In this document: one piece after another, positions 1-7,671 of the stretch
Layout of the letters: the number at the start of each line of letters is the position of its first letter
Numbering within the stretch: the first letter of the stretch is position 1
NCBI GenBank assembly: GCA_903879715.1
Contig: CAIRMR010000204.1
Coordinates: 1-64,000 of the forward strand
Reading direction: 5' to 3'
Length of the DNA: 64,000 bases
DNA from: an uncultured Bacteroidales bacterium
GTDB taxonomy: Bacteria; Bacteroidota; Bacteroidia; Bacteroidales; UBA4417
Position numbers and translations under genes: made by a program
The notes under the pieces: model-generated
The model's database searches: none
What the model was told of the DNA's origin: nothing
The model's input: only the letters and a program-made list of their open reading frames with translations

Positions 1-119
1 CAAATTAAAAACTCTTAAATCCAATAATCTCTCAATGCTGGTGCGGATTTGTAATCCGCACCCATGGAGCCTTGGATTTGCAATCCCAAATTAAAAACTC
101 TTAAATCCAATAATCTCTC
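1..119. repeat. 86-bp-spaced direct repeat with a hairpin element at the trpS 3' end
   Basis: Bases 1-33 are repeated exactly at 87-119, a period of 86 bp. The second copy contains the last codons and stop of trpS (stop at 91-93 on the minus strand). Between the copies lies a perfect 10-bp inverted repeat with a 3-base loop (GGTGCGGATT / AATCCGCACC, about 36-58) followed by a smaller GGATT/AATCC hairpin at 74-86. This resembles the short palindromic REP-like elements common between Bacteroidetes genes. The repeat may continue left of the window. Confidence 0.75.
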
Positions 120-1086
120 TTACTTCCTTTATCGTTCTGGCCGCGCTTTCGTGTGCCTTATCACGACCGATTTTCACAACTTTGCCAAGGTAAACATCAT
201 CTTTTAATAACTCCAGAATTCGTTCGCGGAACGGAGTAGTAAAACGGATCACATCTTCGGCCAGCTGTTTTTTCATATCGCCATAGCGAATAGCACAGGC
301 ATTGTAGGAATCTTCGTAGAACTGCAGTGTTTCCTGTTCCGAAAGGACTTTCATCAAACTAAATAGATTTTCTATAGCCTGAGGCTTTACCTGGTTAGGT
401 TCGCTGGGACCACTGTCGGTAACCGCTTTCATTACTTTTTTGCGGATCGCTTCGGGTGTATCAAACAGGAAAATGGCATTGCCTTCGCCTTCGCTCTTGC
501 CCATTTTGGTGCTGCCATCTAGTCCCGGAATTTTAATAAGATTTTCACCAAAGTTATATGCAACCGGTTCGGGAAAGTAATCCGCCTTATACATGCGGTT
601 AAAGCGGTTGGCAAAGGTGCGGGTCATTTCCAGGTGCTGCTCCTGGTCTTTTCCTACAGGTACTTTATGCGCTTTATGTATGATAATGTCAGCAGCCATC
701 AATGTTGGGTAAGTAAGCAGACCGGCATTTACATTTTCGGGCTGTGAACGTATTTTATCCTTAAACGATGTGCAGCGCTCAAGTTCACCCTGGTAGGCGT
801 TCATGTTAAGAAAAAGGTATAACTCAGCAGTTTCCGGAATATCGCTTTGTAAATAAAGAGTGGACTTTTCAGGATCCAAACCACATGCAAGGTACTCAAC
901 AAGCACTTGTTTCACATTGCCATGAAGATCGGCAGGCGTAGGATGCGTGGTAAGCGAATGATAATCGGCAATGAAGAAAAAGCAATTATCCGTTTCCTGC
1001 ATTTTTACAAAATTCTGCATGGCTCCGAAATAATTCCCGAGATGAAGATTGCCCGTAGGCCTGATTCCGCTTACAACTGTTTGCAT
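91..1086 (-). CDS. trpS: tryptophan--tRNA ligase
   Basis: Cytoplasmic class I aminoacyl-tRNA synthetase that charges tRNA-Trp for translation. The 331-residue length is normal for bacterial TrpRS. The ATP-binding HIGH-type motif is HLGN at residues 15-18, within the typical TrpRS context GIRPTGNLHLGN. The KMSKS loop reads KMGKS at 194-198. The GKDQEQHLEMTR stretch near 145-156 is the usual tryptophan/adenylate pocket region. The gene stands alone on the minus strand. Its last codons are duplicated just downstream (see the repeat at 1-119), which leaves the open frame intact. Confidence 0.97.
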   Translation of the reverse strand: MQTVVSGIRPTGNLHLGNYFGAMQNFVKMQETDNCFFFIADYHSLTTHPTPADLHGNVKQVLVEYLACGLDPEKSTLYLQSDIPETAELYLFLNMNAYQGELERCTSFKDKIRSQPENVNAGLLTYPTLMAADIIIHKAHKVPVGKDQEQHLEMTRTFANRFNRMYKADYFPEPVAYNFGENLIKIPGLDGSTKMGKSEGEGNAIFLFDTPEAIRKKVMKAVTDSGPSEPNQVKPQAIENLFSLMKVLSEQETLQFYEDSYNACAIRYGDMKKQLAEDVIRFTTPFRERILELLKDDVYLGKVVKIGRDKAHESAARTIKEVREIIGFKSF

Positions 1087-1274
1087 AAATATGATTTTTG
1101 CCCGTAAGAGCTTAACATTACTATTTTATTGAATGCCCTTCTGGCAGGTAACTCAGTTGCAAAATTAGTGATTTTGGACGAAACGGCCGCTTTTAGCTTG
1201 AAAAGGGCTTTTTACAGGATGAATAAGAAACAGGAATGTTTGATCTGTCTTTGTTAAAAGATCTTCACAAATCC

Positions 1275-2231
1275 TTATTTCTTAATGATCTTCTGCACTT
1301 TAACTTCCCAGTCGCTTATCAGTTTAACACAATAAATGCCTGAAGGATATTTACCAAGATCAATTCCCGTTTGCTTCCCGGTAAGCTGTTGTCTCAGGAT
1401 TTCCCGGCCGGTTGAATTTGAAAGGATTATCTCGCCAACTTTCACATTTTCAGCTACTTCAAGTGTAAACTTATCAGCAAAAGGATTTGGATAGATTTTC
1501 ATGTTTTTAAAATCCTCAATTTCATTTACAGAAGTTGCCGCGGGCACAAAAACTGAAGTAATTACAAGTTCTGCTTCCTGCTGATTTACAGGACTATGCC
1601 CGCCAAATAACCAAAAATTAATGTGCAGCCGTTCGTTGCCAACAGGTGGAATATAATTCCCGGTATAATTCCATTCTTTGATAAGATTTTCAGAAGTCGG
1701 CAGAGTGGCCGAATGCTCCTGATAACTCTGGAAAAAAATATTGCTGCTTCCCCAGGTAAACTTATGCGTGGTGGAATCACTTGCCTGATTCATTGCAAAA
1801 TTTTGCTGGTTACCTGCAACAACAGGCTGTACTGTGTACCATCCCGCCATATTCGCAGGATTTCCCCATCGAGAAAACTCTATGTCAATTTCCCTTGTAT
1901 CCGTTTCGTAAGTGAATAAACCAACCACAATTTCCGGATCATAATTCTCCATATTACCTGCCACATAAAACCTGTATTCGCCATGCCCGAATGATTGCTG
2001 AGTATAAACTTCGGAACAATAATACAAACTGCCTGCTTTCCTGATTTTCAAATGCAGCTGCCCATCAGCATCCACCCAAACGCTGTTCGGGCTATCCGAC
2101 CACAAATTCGGCCCCGGGCCACCACTTCCGTTTCGTACGTTCCAGGTAATCCCCGAAAACTGAATAGCCGTCTGGGCATTTAATATTTTTACAAGAAAAA
2201 GCAGGATGAGTAAAACATACATATTTTTCAT
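1275..2231 (-). CDS. secreted GH16-like family protein with T9SS C-terminal sorting tail
   Basis: Predicted secreted carbohydrate-active protein of 318 residues. A hydrophobic signal peptide (about 1-19, ending near LNA-Q) is followed by a concanavalin-like beta-sandwich region. The GH16 signature ExDxE is present as EIDIE, with E114 as expected nucleophile, D116, and E118 as acid/base. From about residue 240 there is a typical T9SS type A tail: IYPNPFADKF, then a GREILRQQ-type strand, YPSGIYCVKL and a basic end. GH16 members cut beta-1,3/1,4-glucans, galactans or xyloglucan, or transfer them; the substrate cannot be read here. The catalytic domain is short for GH16, so a lectin-like role is possible. 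It lies between trpS and the divergent prolyl oligopeptidase and forms no operon. Confidence 0.75.
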   Translation of the reverse strand: MKNMYVLLILLFLVKILNAQTAIQFSGITWNVRNGSGGPGPNLWSDSPNSVWVDADGQLHLKIRKAGSLYYCSEVYTQQSFGHGEYRFYVAGNMENYDPEIVVGLFTYETDTREIDIEFSRWGNPANMAGWYTVQPVVAGNQQNFAMNQASDSTTHKFTWGSSNIFFQSYQEHSATLPTSENLIKEWNYTGNYIPPVGNERLHINFWLFGGHSPVNQQEAELVITSVFVPAATSVNEIEDFKNMKIYPNPFADKFTLEVAENVKVGEIILSNSTGREILRQQLTGKQTGIDLGKYPSGIYCVKLISDWEVKVQKIIKK

Positions 2232-2377
2232 TCAGGCAAACTTATTGTGAATTGATATGTTTATAATTTCCAGTAAAATTAACGATTTTGAAACCAGGCA
2301 ATGAAATTTGTAATTCATAAAAATTACCATTCGAAGTTTTAAATACTTTTACTTAACAATCCACTAAATATAAATCT

Positions 2378-4528
2378 ATGACACTATATTCAAAATTAGG
2401 GCCCGCCATAGTATTAGCACTAGGCTTTGCTGCCTGTAACACAAGTACCAATACGACTATGAAAGTTACCCAACAAAGCGATTTCCCCAAACCTCCTGTA
2501 GCAGCTGTTAACCCAAGTGAATTTACCGAATTTGGCAACAAACGGGTTGATAACTATTTCTGGCTGAAGGATAAAAGTAATCCTGAAGTAATTGATTACC
2601 TGAAAGCAGAAAATGCCTATTCCGATACCGTTATGAGTTCGACTAAGGTATTGCAGGATAAATTGTTTGCCGAAATGAAAGGCCGGATCAAGGAAGATGA
2701 TGAAACGGTTCCACAACTCTATAACGGTTATTATTATTACTCACGTACCGAAAAAGGGAAACAGTACAGGTTAAATTGCCGTAAAAAGGGGAATACAACA
2801 GCGCCGGAAGAAGTGATGTTTGATGTTAACAAAATGGCCGATGGCAAAAAGGCGTTTATCTTTTCATACTTTGCCGTAAGTCCGGATAATAAGCTGGCAG
2901 CTTACGCGAGTAACGAAACAGGCTCTTTCGCTGATTTCACCCTGAAAGTGCGTGATCTTTCAAACAAAACTGATTTATCGTTGAAGATTGAAAAAGTACA
3001 ATCCTTTGAGTGGGCCAATGATAGCAAAACGCTTTTTTATACTGTCGGCAACGAAGCTCTACGCTCGTGGCGGGTTTTCAGGCATGTTCTGGGTAGTACA
3101 AAAGCCGACGAACTTATGTTTGAAGAACCTGTTGAACAGTTTATTGTAAATCTGGAAAAGAGTAAAACCAATGATTTTATCTTTATCAGAACCGGAAGTT
3201 TTACAACATCCGAATATCATTATCTACCCGCTTCGGAACCTGCAGGAAAATTTAAAGTTTTTATTCCGCGCGTTAAAGATGTTGATTACAGTGTTACTCA
3301 TCATAAAGAGAAATTCTTTATTAAATATAAGGATCGCGAAAACCTTAACGGTAAAGTGTATGAAGCACCCTTAAACAGCTTTGCCGATCGTAGCACATGG
3401 AAGGAAGTAATTGCTCATAACAAGGATGTTAAAATTGATTATATTGATGTTTTCGACAAATACCTGGCCGCCCAGACGAGGAAAAACGGCCTGAATGAAA
3501 TCCTTATTCTTAACCTTGCTGATGGCAAAACCAAAACCATCAGTTTCCCGGAACCTGTTTACACAGCAGCCATGTCAGGCACCCCTGAATATACTTCTGC
3601 CAATCTTCGTTACCGGTACACTTCACTAAACAGGCCAAATACAGTTTACGATTATAATTTCGCTAAAAATGAAAGCGTGAAGCTTAAAGAGCAGGAAATC
3701 CCAAGTGGATTTAATCCTGATGATTATACCGTTGAACGCGTGTGGGCAACTGCAGCTGATGGTGTAAAAGTGCCTATGTCGGTGGTGTACAAAAAATCAC
3801 TGAAAAAGGATGGTTCAAATCCGGCCTTGCTCTATTCGTACGGTTCCTATGGCTCCAGTTCTGATGCACGCTTTATTGCCAACTTTTATAGCCTCATCGA
3901 TCGCGGATTTGTATTTGCCATTGCCCAGATAAGAGGTGGAAGTGATATGGGCGAGCAATGGTACGAAGATGGAAAGCTTTTAAAAAAGAAGAATACATTC
4001 ACTGATTTTATTGCCTGTGCCGAAAAGCTTCAGGCAGATAAATACACTTCCGCTTCAAAACTGGCCATTATGGGTGGCAGCGCCGGTGGTTTGTTGATGG
4101 GAGCTGTGGTTAATATGCGTCCCGACCTTTTCAATACCGTTGTTGCACAGGTTCCGTTTGTTGATGTAATCAATACCATGCTTGACGAGAGCCTGCCACT
4201 TACAACCCAGGAATACGAAGAATGGGGGAATCCGAATGTTGAAGAAGATTACAAATACATCCTGTCCTATTCGCCTTATGATAATGTAAAAGCTCAGAAA
4301 TATCCCAGCATTTTATGTACCGCCGGATTGAATGACTCGCAGATCAGCTATCATGAGCCTGCCAAGTTTGTTGCTAAACTTCGCACCTTGAAAACGGACA
4401 ATAATATCCTGCTTCTGCACACAAATATGGAATCAGGACATGGTGGCGCAACAGGCCGTTTCGATGCTTTGAAAGAAATAGCTTTCCAGGTTGCTTTTAT
4501 ACTTAACAGGGTTGGAATAGGGGAATAA
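2378..4528 (+). CDS. prolyl oligopeptidase family serine peptidase (S9A), lipoprotein
   Basis: A 716-residue prolyl endopeptidase that would cut short peptides after proline. The N-terminus has a lipoprotein-type signal with Cys20 (ALGFAAC), so it is probably anchored in an envelope membrane on the periplasmic side. Residues about 40-440 form the beta-propeller domain and about 460-716 the alpha/beta hydrolase domain. The catalytic triad can be placed: Ser568 in GGSAGG, Asp653 in GLNDSQ, His688 in ESGHGG. The oxyanion-region motif SYGSYG and the IRGGSDMG motif are also present. Length and motifs match S9A enzymes. It is monocistronic and is followed by a strong hairpin at 4584-4631. Confidence 0.95.
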   Translation: MTLYSKLGPAIVLALGFAACNTSTNTTMKVTQQSDFPKPPVAAVNPSEFTEFGNKRVDNYFWLKDKSNPEVIDYLKAENAYSDTVMSSTKVLQDKLFAEMKGRIKEDDETVPQLYNGYYYYSRTEKGKQYRLNCRKKGNTTAPEEVMFDVNKMADGKKAFIFSYFAVSPDNKLAAYASNETGSFADFTLKVRDLSNKTDLSLKIEKVQSFEWANDSKTLFYTVGNEALRSWRVFRHVLGSTKADELMFEEPVEQFIVNLEKSKTNDFIFIRTGSFTTSEYHYLPASEPAGKFKVFIPRVKDVDYSVTHHKEKFFIKYKDRENLNGKVYEAPLNSFADRSTWKEVIAHNKDVKIDYIDVFDKYLAAQTRKNGLNEILILNLADGKTKTISFPEPVYTAAMSGTPEYTSANLRYRYTSLNRPNTVYDYNFAKNESVKLKEQEIPSGFNPDDYTVERVWATAADGVKVPMSVVYKKSLKKDGSNPALLYSYGSYGSSSDARFIANFYSLIDRGFVFAIAQIRGGSDMGEQWYEDGKLLKKKNTFTDFIACAEKLQADKYTSASKLAIMGGSAGGLLMGAVVNMRPDLFNTVVAQVPFVDVINTMLDESLPLTTQEYEEWGNPNVEEDYKYILSYSPYDNVKAQKYPSILCTAGLNDSQISYHEPAKFVAKLRTLKTDNNILLLHTNMESGHGGATGRFDALKEIAFQVAFILNRVGIGE

Positions 4529-4840
4529 TCAATGCCTTTACAAAAAAGCGTTTTGTAACATAAATTAAAATAACAATTGCCAGGAGCCCGGAATGCATTG
4601 TCCTGTGAAACAGGATAAACATTCCGGGCTCATTTATAAAACTATAACCTATCGTAAAATTCAACTTAAAACCACTGTTTAGGTGCGTACTTTAAATATA
4701 TATTCATAAAATCGAATAAATAATTCAACATTTCTTTCCATTTCAGATTTATTAGTAATTTAGGTTTTATTATCCGGCGCTTATTATGCGTTTGAGAAAA
4801 TTATTAATACCATCGTTCTCACTTAAAAAAATATACTGTT
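4529..4840. other. intergenic region with terminator-like hairpin, no gene seen
   Basis: This 312-bp gap between the prolyl oligopeptidase and the carboxylase gene contains the hairpin listed at 4584-4631. The remaining AT-rich sequence (about 4632-4840) shows no open frame of note and presumably carries the promoter of the downstream catabolic cluster. I could not place a clean TAnnTTTG box. Confidence 0.5.
4584..4631 (+). terminator. nested hairpin after prolyl oligopeptidase gene
   Basis: Perfect 12-bp stem GAGCCCGGAATG (4584-4595) / CATTCCGGGCTC (4620-4631). The loop itself holds a second 6-bp stem, TCCTGT/ACAGGA (4601-4615, GAA loop). It starts 55 bp after the stop codon. The downstream tract is AT-rich but not a clean T run, so it may be a terminator or a 3'-end stabilising structure. 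Confidence 0.6.
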
Positions 4841-6448
4841 TTGTACAGGATTGAATCAAAAATAAACATTCACTCGCCCGAATACCTGGCGAACCTGGAG
4901 GCTTACGGCAAAATCATGCAACATTACCGAAGCACTTTATATGGTGTGGTAAATGGTTCGCCGGCTTCTATTGTTAGTCGTCACAAAGAACGGGGCAAGC
5001 TTTTAGCCCGCGAACGCATCGATCAGCTGATTGATCCGGATACGCCTTTCCTTGAGTTGTCGACCATGGCGGCACTCGGAATGTATGATAATGGGTTCCC
5101 TTCGGCTGGAATCATCACCGGGATCGGACTGATTCACGGCCGCGAAACCATGATAGTGGCTAACGATGCAACCGTAAAAGGCGGAACTTACATTGCCGAA
5201 ACCATTAAAAAGCATGTTCGGGCACAGGAAATAGCTATGGAAAATCACCTTCCATGCGTTTACCTGGTTGATTCCGGAGGCGTTTTCCTTCCTGAACAAG
5301 CCAATGTTTTTCCTGATAAATATGATTTCGGACGGTTCTTCTTCAACCAGGCACGCATGTCGGCTGAAGGAATTCCCCAGATTGCAGTGGTTATGGGATC
5401 GTGCACAGCAGGCGGGGCTTATGTTCCGGCTATGAGCGACGAAGTGATTATTGTCCGCAACCAGGGAACTATTTTTATTGGTGGTCCGCCATTGGTAAAG
5501 GCCGCTACAGGTGAAGAAGTTACAGCCGAAGAGTTGGGCGGAGCTGAAGTACATACCTCCATTTCGGGTGTTGCCGATCATTTGGCCGAAAACGACAGTC
5601 ATGCCCTTCAAATCTGCCGCGATATCTTTTCAACCCTCAGAAAACCGGATAAACAATTCCTGGAGCTGGTGCCAATCGAAGAACCATTTTACGATCCTTC
5701 CGAATTGTATGGAATTGCCCCGATTGATTTACGCAAACCGGTCGATGCGCACGAAATTATAGCCCGCATTGTGGATGGAAGCCGATTCCACGAATTTAAA
5801 GCCAATTATGCACCAACCATAGTAACCGGATTTGCGCATATTATGGGGATGCCTGTCGGAATCCTTGCCAGCAACGGAGTGCTGTTTTCAGAAACCGCAT
5901 TGAAAGGAGCTCATTTTATCGAACTGTGCACATCCCGAAATGTTCCCATCCTTTTCCTGCAGAATATCACCGGATTTATTGTCGGTAAGGAATACGAACG
6001 CCGCGGTATTGCCCGCGACGGAGCCAAACTTGTTCATGCTGTGGCAAATGCACGTGTTCCTAAATTCACGGTAGTTTTTGGCGGATCATTTGGCGCCGGG
6101 AACTATGCCATGGCTGGACGGGCCTATGAACCAAGACTTCTCTTTATGTGGCCCGGTTCAAAAATCAGCGTTATGGGTGGCGAACAGGCCGCAGGAGTGC
6201 TTATCACAGTAAAAGAAGATCAGCTTAAGGCAAAAGGTCTGACCCTGGGTGATGAAGAGCGCAATGAAATGCGAAATACCATTCTCAAAAAATACGAAGA
6301 AGAAGGTTCCGCTTATTTTAGCACCGCCCGCCTTTGGGACGATGGAATTATTGATCCTGTTGATACCCGGAAAGTATTGGCAATGGGAATTGCTGCTTCG
6401 ATGAATAAACATTGGGAAGAGACGAAGTACGGGATTTTCAGGATGTAG
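4841..6448 (+). CDS. mccB: methylcrotonyl-CoA carboxylase, carboxyltransferase (beta) subunit
   Basis: Carboxyltransferase half of a biotin-dependent acyl-CoA carboxylase, 535 residues, which moves CO2 from carboxybiotin to the acyl-CoA. Both crotonase-fold carboxyltransferase halves are present: N half with [16 protein letters not shown] and [16 protein letters not shown] half with [27 protein letters not shown] and [15 protein letters not shown]. Methylcrotonyl-CoA rather than propionyl-CoA specificity is inferred from length and from the neighbouring hydratase (6615) and alpha subunit (7672). The start is a TTG: the N-terminus MYRIESKIN is family-like, no ATG lies upstream in frame, and the first internal Met (residue 26) would cut into the domain. 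Confidence 0.92.
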   Translation: MYRIESKINIHSPEYLANLEAYGKIMQHYRSTLYGVVNGSPASIVSRHKERGKLLARERIDQLIDPDTPFLELSTMAALGMYDNGFPSAGIITGIGLIHGRETMIVANDATVKGGTYIAETIKKHVRAQEIAMENHLPCVYLVDSGGVFLPEQANVFPDKYDFGRFFFNQARMSAEGIPQIAVVMGSCTAGGAYVPAMSDEVIIVRNQGTIFIGGPPLVKAATGEEVTAEELGGAEVHTSISGVADHLAENDSHALQICRDIFSTLRKPDKQFLELVPIEEPFYDPSELYGIAPIDLRKPVDAHEIIARIVDGSRFHEFKANYAPTIVTGFAHIMGMPVGILASNGVLFSETALKGAHFIELCTSRNVPILFLQNITGFIVGKEYERRGIARDGAKLVHAVANARVPKFTVVFGGSFGAGNYAMAGRAYEPRLLFMWPGSKISVMGGEQAAGVLITVKEDQLKAKGLTLGDEERNEMRNTILKKYEEEGSAYFSTARLWDDGIIDPVDTRKVLAMGIAASMNKHWEETKYGIFRM

Positions 6449-6614
6449 TTCTTAATTGATGGGGCGAAGGGCGACTGGGCGAAGGGTGATCGGGAGATTA
6501 ATTGGATTGATTTACCTTTTTATTTTGCTTTTTGAACTTTGCTTTTTGAACTTTGCTTCCCGCTCTTTGCGAAACCTTTGCGTCTTTGCGTTAAAATCAT
6601 TTTAATCATTTGAA
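6449..6614. repeat. intergenic dispersed repeats (purine-rich GGGCGAAGGG and CTTTGCG families)
   Basis: The gap holds two kinds of degenerate short repeats. At 6460-6497 are GGGCGAAGGGCGA-like units. At about 6520-6600 are repeated TTTTTGAACTTTGC units followed by CTTTGCGTCTTTGCGTT. The same families recur elsewhere in the window (11619, 15291, 23408, 26888 and 55282 for the first; 7551-7640 for the second). They lie only between genes. Confidence 0.7.
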
Positions 6615-7403
6615 ATGAATAATTATAAAACAATCAAACTTAATACTGGAAATGGAATAGCAACTATTCTGCTCAACCGTCCCGATATCCGCAATGCATT
6701 TAACGAAGTGATGATTGCCGAACTTACTGATGCGTTTCAGAAAGCCGGGGAAATGGATAATATCCGTGTGATTATCCTCAAAGGCGAAGGAAAATCTTTC
6801 TGTGCCGGTGCCGATCTCAACTGGATGCGCGATGTTTCAAACTACAGCTTTGAGCAGAATTATGCCGAAAGTTTCAGATTATCAGAATGCTTTTACGCTA
6901 TCTATTCTTCGCCGAAACCAACTATAGCAGTAGTTCATGGCGCTGCAATCGGCGGTGCCAACGGATTGCTTGCCGCCTGCGATATTGCTGTATGCGATAG
7001 CGAAACCGTTTTTTCGCTTAGCGAAGTAAAAATTGGTATCGTTCCGGCTTGTATTTCGCCATACGTGATTAAACGTATTGGTGAATACGGAGCACGCGAA
7101 CTTATGCTGACCGGCAGGCGTATCAGCGGAACGGAAGCTGAAAAGTATAAACTGGTAAATAAATCGCTGCCTGCTGATCAGATTGAAAACTATATTGACC
7201 AGATGGTTCAAATGCTGCTCACAAGTGGTCCGGCTGCAATAACACATTGCAAGAAACTGATTGACAAAGTGGTAAACCATATTGATCTGAGTGAAGCTTT
7301 GACATACACAGCACAAATGATTGCCGAAATCCGTGCCTCTGAAGAGGGACAGGAAGGCATGGCCGCTTTTCTCGAAAAGCGTAAGCCTAATTGGATTAAG
7401 TAG
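6615..7403 (+). CDS. liuC: methylglutaconyl-CoA hydratase (enoyl-CoA hydratase family)
   Basis: Crotonase-fold enzyme of 262 residues, predicted to hydrate 3-methylglutaconyl-CoA to HMG-CoA in leucine breakdown. The CoA and oxyanion region reads SFCAGADLNWMRD (about residues 62-74), and CAGADLNWM is characteristic of the LiuC/AUH branch. The second oxyanion glycine region is HGAAIGGANGL, and EVKIGIVPACISPYVI is also LiuC-like. Its place between the two carboxylase subunits supports the same pathway. Cytoplasmic, with no signal peptide. Confidence 0.9.
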   Translation: MNNYKTIKLNTGNGIATILLNRPDIRNAFNEVMIAELTDAFQKAGEMDNIRVIILKGEGKSFCAGADLNWMRDVSNYSFEQNYAESFRLSECFYAIYSSPKPTIAVVHGAAIGGANGLLAACDIAVCDSETVFSLSEVKIGIVPACISPYVIKRIGEYGARELMLTGRRISGTEAEKYKLVNKSLPADQIENYIDQMVQMLLTSGPAAITHCKKLIDKVVNHIDLSEALTYTAQMIAEIRASEEGQEGMAAFLEKRKPNWIK

Positions 7404-7550
7404 TATAGTGATGCCGGAAAAGATCCTGGAAAGGTCAAATACGAAACGATTGACCACTGTGATTTTCATGACAATCTGATTTAACTACTTCTTGCATCTT
7501 TAAAACCATTTAAAAAAAATAAGGAATAACCTCAAAATATATTGAATATC

Positions 7551-7645
7551 CCCCTTTGCGTTCTCCAACATAACCTTTGCGCCTTTGCGTTTAAAAATCT
7601 TACCGCAATGACGCAAAGTGAAAGCAAGGTTCGCAAAGATTTATA
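7551..7645. repeat. CTTTGCG-family intergenic repeat in inverted arrangement
   Basis: The plus-strand unit AACCTTTGCGCCTTTGCGTT at 7571-7590 is followed after about 15 bases by an imperfect reverse-complement unit (GACGCAAAG...GCAAGG, about 7610-7632). The pair could fold as an imperfect hairpin just before the carboxylase alpha gene. The same unit occurs at about 6577-6593. Some annotation pipelines may extend the downstream gene to a GTG at 7618 inside this repeat; the ATG at 7672 is preferable. Confidence 0.6.
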
Positions 7646-7671
7646 AGTTAAGGCTTAACACAAAATCCGAA

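Noticed and set aside
7618..7671. GTG start for the carboxylase alpha subunit
   Set aside because: The 18 extra codons are intergenic repeat sequence; ATG 7672 gives the family N-terminus.
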